Shown: positions 1-11,700, counted from the first letter of the stretch. The stretch is 64,000 bases of DNA from Rotaria sordida (GCA_905250125.1 CAJNOL010000091.1:97683-161682), one strand, 5' to 3'. The notes: generated from the letters alone by a model not told the origin. Numbers and translations are program-made.

Positions 1-654
1 GTTCACCAGCTGAATTTTTTTTCGTATCACAATGGATCAATTTTTCTTTACTCTTACAAAATTGACAAATTTTGACCGAAATCATGCCGTTTCTATATTG
101 TCGATGCGCTGAAGCCGATTATACTAGCCACATCGCTAATATTCCCATAGTTTTCCAGTTTGAGTTTTTATTAAATATGACACCATAAAAATAGTCATCC
201 GTTACACGACTTGATCAATAGGAAAATATGTGGTGCCACTTGATAGAATTTACTGTTGCATGATTAAGTCGATTTTTTTAAAGTTGGGATCAACTTTTTC
301 AAGACTAAAAATATTAATTTAGTAATGAGATAATAAAAAAAAATGAGAAACGAAGGAAAACCTAGTCTAACCGTCGATTTTGATAAAAAATCGACGACGT
401 GGGTTGCCACCACAGAAGTGCACTTGTCACCGAGATGTAAGTAAACATAAATATGTATGATCTTGATGGTGCATAGATGAAAAAACAACGAAAGAAAAAA
501 AAATTATAAAATACACAATACAAAAGAGTTTATTATGGTTTTCTTTTTGTATGAGCGACACAAGGATTGATCACTGTACAAAATCAGAATATTTTTAGAC
601 ACTGGTCTTTTAGTTTATATTCATAAGTAGACTTTTTCTGAGTACTGTAAGACG
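1..654. other. Left-edge non-coding sequence
   Basis: AT-rich stretch before the first gene. No splice-compatible exon, RNA gene or repeat was recognised. The bases just before 655 presumably carry the promoter and 5' UTR of the membrane-protein gene at 655-1664, but no motif decides this. Confidence 0.4.
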
Positions 655-1664
655 ATGACAACTACTACTGAACAAACAGTTATTAATATGGAACAAAAAC
701 CGGCAGTAGCACATACTCTTGTTATTAATGAACCAATAAATTCACAACAGGTATCACTAGAAACAGTTATTGCCAATGAGCCGAAAAATTTATTAGCAAC
801 ATCAGTAGAAAAAGTTGCTGTAACGGATGTAACAACTGCAAAGCCAGTAGAAGCAGATAATCTTATTGTCGACGATCCAAAAAATGTGCAAACAACAGAA
901 TCAGATAAATTACCGTCCAGTGGTGCTAGTAAAAAGGCATTGAATAAAAAACTTTTTGGATCAGGTATATCACTTGCTACTGTGGTTCTAGTCATTATTC
1001 CACGTAAGTCATATGATTTTCTGTGATTATTATTCTCATAATATTTTACAAAAAAGAAATTGGATTCTATATTTTAATATTTTTAAATTAAGAAGACTTT
1101 TTTCTATACTTATCATTGATTTTCAAAACATTAGACGTAAAAAAATAGAAAAATTTCTGATTTTGATATGTACTTGTATTTGATAGTTTTACAATTAATT
1201 GTTGGTTGACGTTATGCAGACAACTGCCCTGCTAATTGGCGTATACCGCATTATTTAGTTGTATCAGGTGTTATCGGACTTACTCTTATTATATTAGATA
1301 TTATTTTTGATCTTTTGGTATCGTATGCTAAATCGAAGTTAGATGATACTACTCTTCGAGCTTCTCATTGTGGAGCTTGTTGTGGCCTTTGAATAGTTAT
1401 TATCTGTCTGATCCTATTTCTCGTTGGTTGGTTTATTGCTGGATGTATTTGGGTATTTCGAGTATGGAGTAAAATTCAGTACAACGATCCACATGGATTT
1501 GATTATTGTCATCCGATATTATATCGTTTTGCATTTTGGCTACTTCTTCTATCAATTATATATATATATTAGTCTCCTGTTGTTATACATGTGCCCGAAC
1601 ACCTAAAGAAATAATGAATAAGAAAAAAGATCCTGCTATACTTGTATCAATAGTGGAAGCATAA
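655..1664 (+). pseudogene. TMEM272-like small membrane protein gene, disrupted
   Basis: Exon 1 is 655-1003 and exon 2 is 1220-1664, joined by a GT..AG intron. The first ~100 residues are hydrophilic, Thr/Val/Asn-rich and repeat-like. Hydrophobic segments follow: one at the end of exon 1, one starting at NCPANWRIPHYLVVSG, one at VIICLILFLVGWFIAG and a last one before a Cys-rich SCCYTCAR tail. The order Cys-Pro entry, IAGxxWVF, YNDP and YC..LY.FAFW resembles metazoan TMEM272-like four-pass proteins of unknown function. Two lesions are seen. An in-frame TGA lies at 1390-1392 with clear homology on both sides. A (TA)n tract at 1557-1569 leads to an in-frame TAG at 1570, yet the C-terminal tail continues in another frame to TAA at 1662-1664. 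It is either a young pseudogene or carries assembly errors; no intron of believable size removes the TGA. The WSB-like gene ends 196 bp away, tail to tail. Confidence 0.6.
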
Positions 1665-1860
1665 TTTTAAGACTTTTTAAAATCTCATTAAAACGTTTGA
1701 TTTTGTTCTTTTATTATAAATAATTTCTCGTTTTTCATAGACTCAATCATTTACATTCTCTCACTATATCAGTAAGAGAAAACATGATAGAAAAAAAAAA
1801 AAAACAAGAATATACATGAAAAATTTATGTACACAATCAAAAGCAAAAAGTAAAAACATT

Positions 1861-4070
1861 CTATATAATTTGTTTTGTATATTTCATTGAAATATCTTTA
1901 TATAAAAGATAATTAACCAACTTATGTGATATAGGTAAGTTTAAAATATCTTGTCGTTTATGTCCACAATTGGTATTTATTGTTAGTCGACACAAATATT
2001 TTAATGATAATGGTTGACTTGTGAGTAATGTTGTAACTGTTGAAAAAAGACGAACATCACCATTACGATTACTAACAGCCATAGTTTGACTGTCAGATGT
2101 TATTGCAACATAAAGAACATTGTTTTCTGTTTGTTCAAATATCGTATTTGATGAATGATTTGATACTAAAGGAAACCAGCGTACTTTACTAAAAAAAAAA
2201 GACGAAAATTATTTTATCGTACATATTTATCTCAAAAATTCTTACTTATCATCACAAGCAGTAACTAAAAACTGATTAGATTTTGTAACAGCAACAGATC
2301 GAACAAATGCCCCATTATCACCGCCAGCATAAATTTTTAATGGTCTTGGAATTTGATGTGCAAATGCTTTTATAATTTCACCAGTTATTGTTGACCACAT
2401 TAAAACACGCGTATCATAAGAAGCAGTTACTAAAAAGGCACTAAAAATCAAAGGAAAAAAAATAAGAAGAAATATATTAAATAGATATTAATATTTAATT
2501 TACCTATCCGATGAAAATGCACAATCAACAACATTATGTAAATGTCCATCTAATTTAAATAATTCTGTCCATGTTATTGTATCAAATAATACAACAAATT
2601 CATATGGACCTACTGCACATAAAAGTGATTCATCTGGTGACCATTTTACTATATTGATCACATGAGTCCATTCATTTAATGTTTTATACATATTACCTAA
2701 GATTAGAAAAGAAAATGTAGATATAAACAGATGTCACTATTAAAATAATTTTAAATACCAGGTAAAAAGAATACCGGTTATTTACCAAAATAAATAAATA
2801 AATAAAACAACAAAAAAAAGAATAATATAGTTTAGAAATCAAACATATCCAAGATCTTTTTAAGGTGAGATTAAAGTTTTATTTTAATTGAAGAATAATT
2901 AGTACGAATTAACGATTATACAGAATATGAATGATATGAACAAATTATAATCGAAATTTTATTCCTATAGATATTGTTCATTGTAGACTATTTAATTTGC
3001 TTTAAAAAACAAAGTAAAAATTGACGAATGCGTTTTTTTCCCGAATGAAATAACAATTCTTTTGAATTTCGATACCATAAATTGTACTAATAGATTTTAA
3101 ATTCTTAGTTCGAAATAAATAAAAAAAAAAGTAAATATAAGATTTTTTTAAAGGTAATTCATCTCGATAAAATTGAAATACTATTTAAAAAAAGCTCCAC
3201 ATTTTGTATTGATAATAAACTTGAATAAAAAAAAACAAAATTTTTAGTAAATAAAAAAAATAAATATTCTATTCGAAGACTTTTCAATAGAATTTCTTGT
3301 GAAATTAATTCTGACTTCAATCGATCGAAAAATAAAATGAAATCGAATAAAAATCACCATTCTTCATTTAATATTTATTATATAAGGTTTTTTTTTCTTA
3401 CCATCATCAAGTAAATCCCATAATTTAATAGTTGTATCATGTGAACATGATGCTAATTGCATATTACATGATGTAAAATCTAATCCACATACAGCTAATT
3501 GATGATCTTCAAGTATTAATGTTAATTCTCCAGTATCAACATTCCAAATATTTATTTTTCCATCAGCAAGACCCGTAGCAAGAAATAGATGTTTTGTAAA
3601 ATCATGTCGACGATTGACAACTGATAAACTTAAACGACGTTGATCAAGTGATGCACGTCGTGTTGTTATTGGTATAGATAAATCATTTTTATTAAGTAAA
3701 ATTGGTTTCGTTATAGAATTTAATTCTGATACTCCTTTACCAAATGCTAATGACCATATTGCTGATGTACAAATAAATTTATTGTGTAAATATAAATTAT
3801 CATCAGTAATAGTTTTTGAATGCCAATTTGAACAATAAAAGACAAGAACACAATATTGATCATCAATATCTTGTTTTGATATAGCCAAATATTTCGAACA
3901 TGGTGAAAATGCTATTCTCGATACATTATTTGGTAAAAAAATAGGTGAATTACAATAATCTTGTAATAATTGATTGACAGGTAATAAAGTAGGTTGCACT
4001 ATTAAATAGAATTATAGTTGAAAAATATTAATTTAATATATTAAATCATACCTATTAAGGAGTTAAACAT
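1861..4070 (-). CDS. WSB: WD repeat and SOCS box protein (WSB1/WSB2-like)
   Basis: Five exons on the minus strand: 4070-4052, 3998-3402, 2696-2504, 2440-2246 and 2188-1861. They total 1332 nt, giving 443 aa, close to vertebrate WSB1/2. The short first exon encodes MFNSLI. WD40 units follow, with clear blades at LASCSHDTTIKLWDLLDDG, LFKLDGHLHNVVDCAFSSD and FLVTASYDTRVLMWS. The YAGGDNGAFVRSV stretch matches the IFAGG..WVRSV segment of WSB proteins. The C-terminus is a SOCS box, with LKYLCRLTI then ILNLPISHKLVNYLLY. In the family the propeller recruits substrates and the SOCS box binds elongin B/C and a cullin, forming a ubiquitin ligase. Start choice rests on the only ATG before the first donor. 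The gene shares a 227-bp divergent region with the glutaminase gene. Confidence 0.9.
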
Positions 4071-4297
4071 AGATTTAGAACAAAGGGCAAAGTTCTTCAA
4101 TGAAAAAAGATGCACTAATAAAAATATCTATAATAAAAAAAATACAAACTCGTAGAACACGAAACAAGTGACACCTTTCGAAGACGAAAAATATTGTCTA
4201 TTGCTTAAATTTTTTTTTCTTTTATCGTCGTAATATTATAGTTTACAACTAGTGCATGTTTATTTTTAGATAGCATATCATTTCACATCTATTTATT
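4071..4297. promoter_or_regulatory. Divergent intergenic region between WSB and glutaminase
   Basis: This 227-bp AT-rich gap lies between two start codons pointing away from each other, so it must hold the 5' UTRs and core promoters of both genes. It includes a run of T and some AT-rich patches, but no motif can be assigned with confidence. The promoter role is inferred from geometry only. Confidence 0.45.
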
Positions 4298-7200
4298 ATG
4301 CAACGATTATTTGCATTTCTTGTCGTCGTTTTCATTACTAAAAGTAATGATGTTTCGGGTGATTTTCGTCCTCCAGCTGTACCATTAATCGTATTTAGTC
4401 CTCATATATCAGGTGAGTCATATTTAGACGTTATTCAAGGTAAAAAAAACAAAAAAGAAACGCATATCGTGACACACCTCTCACAATAAACTATTGACTT
4501 CACATTTTTATAAGCGAATCGTTTCCCATAGGTGAATTGTCGTTTTTTTTTTTCATCTTTATTATCTGAAACAATCATAAAAAACCCTTGCCCGATTAAT
4601 ATACTGAGTCAAGTGCAATTTATATAAAAGATAGTTCTATGACTGTTAGATAAGATTGACTGTCTATCGATTCTTTTTGAAGTATTATGTGGGTCAGGAT
4701 TACAGTTTTATCACTCATAAAAATTAAAGTGCAACAAAAGAGAAAGAATATACGAAAAATATTTAGCTAAATAGATGTCGCAAGAATTCATAATAACTTT
4801 ACTCGTTTTGATATACTGTATAATATAAACACAAAAATTTATAATAATAAAAGAATAGTATACTTGTTGAAAAGCAAATAATAAATAATTTTTACAATAC
4901 TAACAAATTTCTTCACATACTTAAATACAATAATCTGACAAGGAGATATTAATAGCTTTCGAATTTATATTCTACATTAGAGATGAGGATCGGTTCGAAT
5001 TTTCATTTGTTGAAACTGCGTCGAAGAAATTTCAAACCGAACTGATCCTATCTCTATTATGAATAAAAGTAAAGTTCGATGAGATAAGAGAATCCTTTGA
5101 TAAATATGGTGCTGCGCAAAAGTAGCAGTTCTCTCATGAAGTGCTACTGATCTTTATGATGTTGAATTGATATTTTGGATGCATGAGTATGAAGCACCAA
5201 CTTGCCTTCTGTCAGTTCCACATGTACTGGATTAATGATTCACATAGGTTCTTTCCCCAATGAAAAATATATTCAGCGAAAATATGTTTCTATATTTGTC
5301 CTAACATGGTTAAGATAATGTGATCACGTGAGTAAGAGGATATCTGAATCATAACTCTAAAAGTAATATTGTGAAGAAAGAATAATAGCACTTCATTGGA
5401 GGCAACTACTTTTATCCAAGACTGTATCTGTTTGTTTGTTTTTGTTTTTGAAAAAACGAATATGTGTAAAAGGAAAATTTCAAGTCATTTTGATGATAAT
5501 TAAATCTATCTATCATCAATATCTTTTATTTCAACTTTTCAAAAAATATCTTGTTATAGATAAAAATGAAATCAAACTGTGATCAATATTCTCTCATGAA
5601 TAGTCATGTGAAGAAAAACTAAGCTTCATTTAATCAAGAGAAACAATCTTTTTATTATGTAACAGATGCGCATAAAATTTCAATGTTTTAGAATAATATT
5701 TTATTAAATATCTTTTTTTTTTTTTTATAAACAGTTTGGTCTTGTTCGGACAATCTTACCGATTCTGATACTGTTCATTGGAGTGGATCACCTCTTGCAT
5801 TTTATGGTTTAATTGATATTGATAATTCTCAAACATATCGGTTTCTTGGTACTCAACCATCAAATATTCCACCTTTAATACAAAATAATGTTGTTGTACA
5901 ACCATGGCGTACAATTTATAAATTTTCTACACCAACAAATACAATTGAACTTATCGTATCATTTAGTCAACCAACATCAATTGAAGATCCTTATACTTAT
6001 ATAACATTTGATGTTCGTACACTTGATCAAAAAACTCATAATGTTCGAATTTATTTTGAAGAAAGTTCAAGATTAAGTATTAATGATAAAAATGAAAAAA
6101 TTTCTTGGAATCGAATCGATGGTGATATAACTATATTAACTATGAATAGTTATAATCAAATTCCATTTGGTATACGTGGTGATGCAACAAGAAATAATTG
6201 GGGTTATGCTCATTTAATAAGTTCAAATAAAAATACAACAAATGGTTATCAAGGTTTTGGTGATAATCTTCGTCAAGCATTTGTTAATCATCAAATAATG
6301 CCAAATGATGATACACGAAAACCACGTCATGCTGATGATCAATCACCTTCATCAGTATTTATAATTAATTTAAATCAAGTTACATCAACAACAATTTCAT
6401 CATATTTAATATTTCTTTATGATGATCTTTATTCAATGTTATATTTTGAAGATTGGCAAATACCATGTTGGCGTATTGAACTTAATAATAATGTAACATT
6501 ACTTATAAATGAAGCTGTTTCATATTATCAATCAAATATGGCTGATATTACAGATTCAAATGAATTATTAATAACATTATTAACAAATACAGGTGGTACA
6601 CAATATTCATTACTTGCTTCACTTGTAACACGACAAATAACAGGTGCATTAACACGTACATGGTCAAATAAATATAATCGTCCACAATTATATATGAAGG
6701 AAATTTCATCTGCTGGTGATATTAGTACAGTCGATGTTATTTTTCCTTCATCACCATTTTTTCTTTGGTTACATCCAGAAATCTTACGTGATATGCTTAT
6801 ACCAGTACTTGCTTATGCTAATAATGAAACAACTATTGATTATAATCTATCATGGGCACCTCATCATTTGTCAGTAAAATTTAACTTTTCGTTTTTTTTT
6901 TTTAATAGAAAAAATTTATCTTTTCAGAGGAACATGGCCAGTTTGTGATATTTTACCTGATGAACAAGAACAAATGCCTATGGAAGAATCAGCAAATATG
7001 TTATTAATGCTTGCTGGTATTGTACAAAGACTTGCAAAGACTGATTTTCTTCAACCTTATTGGAATGTTATGGAAATTTGGGCACAATATCTTAATAGTA
7101 CATTACCAGATCCAGGAAATCAACTTTGTACAGATGATTTTGTATGTAATTTTTGTTTAATTTTTACAAACAAAAAAGAAAGCAAATTAGATTATTCTTT

Positions 7201-7910
7201 TGATTTTTAGGAAGGACCATCACCACATAATTGTAATTTAGCATTGAAAGGTATTTTAGGTTTAGGTGCTTATGCAATTCTTTTGAATTCTACTGGTCAA
7301 ACACAACGTGCTACGATATATATGAATCAGGCACAAGAACATGGTATGAAATTTTAAAAAGTCTAATTTTCTTTGCTATTATTTTTCTTTCTTTGTTTAC
7401 AAAAAAAAAGCAAATTATTGGATGCAAGCTGCACGTGATGATGAAAATTATCGTCTTCAATATGATCTACCAAATACTTGGTCACAAAAATATAATCTTA
7501 TCTATCAATCAATTTTATCATTAAATTTATTTCCATCTGATGTTGCTAAACTTGAATCAAATTATTATGCAACAAAAATGCTTGATTTTGGTATTCCACT
7601 TGATTCTCGTTCGAAATTAACGAAGACTGATTGGACATCATGGATAGCTGCATTTAGTAATGATCAACAACAAGAAAATGAAATTTTTAGTAAAATATAT
7701 AAATTTGCTAATGAATCACCAGATCGTATACCATTTAGTGATTTTTATAATGCATCTAATGGTCATGTATTAGGTTTTCGTGCACGACCAGTTATGGGTG
7801 GATTATTTATTCGAGCATTATTAGAAAGTCCACTTATAGAAAATATTTATATTCAACCGACAAAACCTTCACAACGTCGTGGACGAGTAAACAAATGTGA
7901 ACTATTATAA
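4298..7910 (+). CDS. Secreted glutaminase A-like protein (GtaA type)
   Basis: Five exons: 4298-4412, 5735-6869, 6928-7141, 7211-7343 and 7411-7910. They total 2097 nt, or 698 aa, the usual size of fungal GtaA. Residues 1 to about 20 (MQRLFAFLVVVFITKSNDVSG) form a signal peptide. FRPPAVPLIVFSPHISVWS is the typical mature N-terminus of this family. Further hallmarks are DNLTDSDTVHWSG, HWSGSPLAFYGLIDID, WGYAHL, DISTVDVIFPSSPFFLW, WAPHHLGTWP and the C-terminal FRARPVMGGLFIRAL, matching the DUF5127, DUF4965 and DUF1793 segments. Fungal members hydrolyse extracellular glutamine to glutamate and ammonia. Intron 1 is 1.3 kb; the others are 55-70 bases, as in host genes, so the gene is fully naturalised. 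The family is mainly fungal and bacterial, so horizontal acquisition is likely but not shown here. Confidence 0.85.
4978..5057. repeat. Short palindromic element in glutaminase intron 1
   Basis: An 80-bp imperfect inverted repeat. The left arm TAGAGATGAGGATCGGTTCG pairs with the right arm ending CCGAACTGATCCTATCTCTA. It resembles the compact palindromes left by non-autonomous DNA transposons (hAT-like ends often begin TAGAGATG), but no target duplication was confirmed. Confidence 0.55.
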
Positions 7911-10622
7911 TTATATATCAATTGCATTTATTGACAAATGATTCATTTATTTCTTTTGATTAAATTAAAAGGACAAATTTTACTTTTATTAGATTATTCT
8001 CAAGTAATTTTTTTGTGTGATATATTGTATCGAATTTATATTGGTTCAAATGTTTTTTTTCCACGTAGTATACTAAAGAAATATTGAAATAAAATTAACA
8101 TGTGTGTATTCCTAAGAACCAGATTGATAAACCATCCGTTTCAGTCCAATAAAAGCATTAGTATAATGGGGCAAAATTCCTTTTTTTTTCATTTATGGAA
8201 TTTTTCTTTTTTTACTTATCAATGTAGAGAATGTCATATACACTCGATCTCTGAAATAGAAGTGAAACTTGTAATTTCATATTTTATAAAGTAGAAAGTT
8301 TCCAAAAGAAAAAAGATAATTCTAATAAAGAAAAAGTCAAATACAAATTGAATGATAATCATTATCACTAGAATGTTCACGTACTTCATTTTTTTCCATT
8401 CATTTGAAAGAAATAATAGTAGGAAATTTATGTAAATATTCAGTTTTTGTTTTTATTTACACATTGATAAGTTTGATATTGGATTCAACTAGATTAAATA
8501 CATAATTCTATTCTTGTATATGATTCAGACTTGCAATATTATGATCGATTAGTAATTGAAGATGATATAGTCGAGTAAGAATCTTCACCGAGTAAAATAC
8601 TCATATGTTTCACACACAATACACATGATGCATTTATATGGTGTCTTCAATATTCAAATTGATCGTTTAATCGAATATATTGGTCATCTAAGCAAATTCG
8701 AACAAAATGAAGTTAATATTGTTCTATTTCATCAATAAGTCTTTCGATTATAAGGTTTCTTCATTATAGATAATCAGGCATGGAAATACAGTGTAGCATT
8801 GGTGGTCCATCCACAGGAGGAAGGTATCAAGGTTGTGACATCTCTTATCCATAATCATTAGAAAATTGTATTATCTTTATCAGTTAAAAGGGTGAGAAAC
8901 GAACATATAGTAGAGGTTTGTTAAGTTTTTTCCAAAAATACAGAATAAAATGAAGTTTGGTTCGAACAAGCTATAAAATACAATATAAATTTTCTTTCAC
9001 TTTGTGAATGACCGTATAAACATAGTCTACCTTAAAAAGATCCGTAATCTTCGACTCTAGCACTATGCTACAAGGTCTATTACATCTAAAGATCTTTATT
9101 TTTGGTCATTCATGACCAACATAACTGCCTTCGACATAAATACAAAAAAAGTGCATTCTACGACGCTTTTATTCTTTGAAAAAACATGATAAAAGATAGA
9201 AGAATTTTTGATCAGCTCGCAAAATGTTTTTACTTAGCGAAACAGGATTAGTTATACATGCTTTGATTTCTAAGAATCATGACATTGGTGAATCATCATT
9301 AGTGTCAATGCTTTCGGAGTTAGTAATACTGAGAAACATTTTTGAATTCAATATAATGGTAGTTTTCCTCCTCAAAAGACTGGACAGTAAACTTCAGTTT
9401 TTTATCATGCTATTCGATGTTTATAAAATAATTCTGATCAACACGGAACATTTCAATGCAAGCTGCTTCTATTTTCTCACTGTTTTTTGATCGTTATATC
9501 TCCATGTGCATCTCTGTTCGATTTTAAAATGTATTTCTTCTATACGAAAACTATTAATTGAGTTGTATTGTATGTGCAGAAAAGTACACGGATTGAATTC
9601 TTTATCTTTGCTTTACGCTAGATTTTCATGATAGTCTATTGCTCTGTACATTCCATTATTGTCAATAAGAATCAGTCGAATAGAATTGAAGTAAACAAGA
9701 ACTCGACTTATAATATTTACAGATATATTGGCGTTGAATCTGAGAACTGCCGAAGCTAATCTGAAATTCACACATTGGATACATCTAATGTTAGATCGAG
9801 AAAGAAGTTTTCATCAAAAACCTCCTTTAGTTTCTAGATAGATGTTGAATTTGAATTCTTGCTGGTGAACTGTGTTGAAACATTGTAATTTCAATTATTA
9901 CAATCATCGATGAAGAAATTAAAGTTGGATGCGTGAAGATATGAATAAGTTTCTACAGAAGGACAGCTTTGATAGAAAATTATCCATAAGTGTTTGAGTT
10001 CGAACTTAGTTCGTTCATTGATGATTTGTTTCAACACAGTTCGTTAACAATAATTCGAATCCAACATCTATATAGAGATTACTGATGGTTTTAACGAAAA
10101 CATCTTCCCTGGTCTGACATTGGACGTAATCTCTGTTTGAAAGCTAACATATATAAATATAATACAAGTATACTAAATATTCCATTAAAAAAATAGAAAC
10201 ATGTTGTGACAACTTACGACACCTTTTGATCATGTCTTTTTCTTTATATTGTGATGGATATAATGCGGATAGATGAATTTAACTTTTTTTGCTATTAATT
10301 TAGACTCCTTTCAAACGATTCTCAAGATAACATATCAGCATATTCCTATCTATCTTTTGGTTTATAAAGAAAGCCAAAGGTTTTGATGATAACTAGCTAT
10401 TAAGTTTTTAGTTTCGTATATTCTCATGGTAAAATATATATATACCTTTTGAATGAAATTCTTAATTTTTGTTTTTTTAAAACAAAAAAAAACAATTCAA
10501 TTTTATTATTGATTGTGTACGAAAATTCTCAAAAATCTAATCGTTCATATGTATCCATCATCTTTGATAGACTAAAGAAAAAAAAATGCTTGTTTCATCA
10601 TTATATTCTTTCTAGATTGACA
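7911..10622. other. Intergenic region, non-coding apart from a palindromic repeat
   Basis: A 2.7-kb AT-rich stretch between the glutaminase and the DUF962 gene. The open frames present are short, lack splice partners and do not share the codon pattern of the neighbouring genes. The only structure seen is the palindromic repeat at 9782-10128. Confidence 0.5.
9782..10128. repeat. Imperfect palindromic (MITE-like) element
   Basis: About 345 bp with diverged inverted arms. The left arm starts CATCTAATGTTAGATCGAG and runs through a GATGTTGAATTTGAATTC core to AACTGTGTTGAAAC near 9880. The right arm carries GTTTCAACACAGTT, then GAATCCAACATCTATATAGAG, and ends GTCTGACATTGGACG. Pairing continues along most of both arms with mismatches and small gaps. 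This fits a non-autonomous DNA transposon or snap-back repeat; no coding capacity was seen. Confidence 0.65.
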
Positions 10623-11204
10623 ATGGTCGAATCAGCTAAATCTGGTGATAAAAAAACGAATACATCATTTTATGGTATTGTATTTTGTACTCTTGTGATC
10701 ATTCTTGCAAGTATTTTAATTCAAACACGTAATTCACCACCTGTAAACGAATATCTTCCTAAAACAATATCATCAGCAAAACCATATGAAACATTTGAAG
10801 AATTTTATCCACATTATCTTCGTGAACATAGTCAAAAAACGACTCGACAATGGCATTATGTTGGTACAACTCTTGTTATTATCAGTGTTTTAATAAATCC
10901 TATTCTATTAATTCCAATATCAGCTGGAGGTTTAGCTGCTTATTCTGTAGTACCATTCTTTCGTCACATATCAACTGGTTTATATGAAATGGGATTGTTC
11001 ATGATAATTTATCTTATTGGCAGTAAATTATTAACGCGTTCGTTTAAAAAAGCATTTCTACCACTGCTATTAGGATACGGTTTTGCATGGATTGGCCATT
11101 TCTTTTATGAGCATAATAAGCCTGCAACATTTATTTATCCATCTTATAGTCTTATGAGTGATTTTCGAATGATATATGATGCGGTAAAAGGACAATTTTT
11201 TTAA
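10623..11204 (+). CDS. DUF962 / Mpo1-like membrane protein
   Basis: Intronless, 193 aa. The family signature is clear: ETFEEFYPHYLREHSQKTTR, then QWHYVGTT, and near the C-terminus GYGFAWIGHFFYEHNKPATF followed by SLMSDFRM. Hydrophobic segments lie around residues 16-33, 82-117 and 125-160, as expected for an ER-membrane protein. In yeast the family member Mpo1 is an Fe(II)-dependent dioxygenase of phytosphingosine alpha-oxidation, and conserved His residues of that type (HYLREH, QWH, GHFFYEH) are present. The ATG at 10623 is chosen because upstream in-frame sequence is low-complexity and the preceding TTCTAGATTGACA gives no family match. It is a single-copy gene with unrelated neighbours. The biochemical role in an animal is inferred from yeast. 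Confidence 0.87.
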   Translation: MVESAKSGDKKTNTSFYGIVFCTLVIILASILIQTRNSPPVNEYLPKTISSAKPYETFEEFYPHYLREHSQKTTRQWHYVGTTLVIISVLINPILLIPISAGGLAAYSVVPFFRHISTGLYEMGLFMIIYLIGSKLLTRSFKKAFLPLLLGYGFAWIGHFFYEHNKPATFIYPSYSLMSDFRMIYDAVKGQFF

Positions 11205-11299
11205 GAATTCATTTTTCTACTAAATAAAAATCTATTGGTGCTAAATTTGTATTTGTTCTTTTGTTTAATAATAATAAGGATGTGGGTGGGAATGATTCA

Positions 11300-11700
11300 A
11301 CTACTCACACCCTAATTTGACTAATCAGTCTTCTTGTTGAAACCAATAATAATTAATTCAAAAATTGTCGTCATTGATAAATGTGAACCAGAAAAAATGA
11401 ACCTTGTCTAATAGATTTTGTTGCTTTGCATTTTTTACAACGAAAGACATATCCTGAAAATAAATTATTAAATAAGAAGCGCGATTATTTTAAGTAAACA
11501 TACCATCGATTTCTCTTTTACTTATGCCCATGTACCGTTCGTTACAACCTTTAGGACAGGACTCATCATCATTGGGCTTGGTTGATAAGAGTTACAGGAG
11601 ACGCAATAATTTGAATAGTACTTTCTGTTGTTGATGTTAACGCATGCAATTTTCTGGTGTTTATGTTGTCGATATCTTCGATATTTATGTTAATATCCAT
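11300..11700 (-). pseudogene. Merlin/ISXO2-like transposase N-terminal remnant
   Basis: Read on the minus strand from an ATG at 11700 (MDININIEDIDNI...). After one frameshift comes the zinc-ribbon TKPNDDESCPKGCNERYMG, with second cysteine pair YVFRCKKCK, then KSIRQGSFF. After another frameshift comes SHLSMTTIFELIII. This is the N-terminal order of ISXO2/Merlin transposases (Cys pair, Cys pair, RxGSFF, S.LSL..I). A 50-base GT..AG intron (11454-11503) splits the zinc ribbon. The catalytic DDE region is absent and the reading frame is lost after about 11300, so this is a dead fragment. Confidence 0.7.

Noticed and set aside
621..995. Minus-strand open frame opposite the first exon
   Set aside because: It is the antisense shadow of exon 1 at 655-1003, which joins to family-like exon 2.
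1390..1392. In-frame TGA read as selenocysteine
   Set aside because: No SECIS-like structure was recognised, the family is not a selenoprotein family, and a second lesion lies downstream.
4990..5000. GGATCGGTTCGAA as a tRNA T-loop
   Set aside because: No cloverleaf could be drawn around it; it belongs to a palindromic repeat.
9224..9490. 88-codon open frame in the intergenic region
   Set aside because: No domain, no splice partner, no coding-like codon pattern; likely chance.
10449..10622. N-terminal extension of the DUF962 protein
   Set aside because: Low-complexity Lys/Phe/Asn-rich sequence with no ATG at its beginning; the family match begins after the ATG at 10623.
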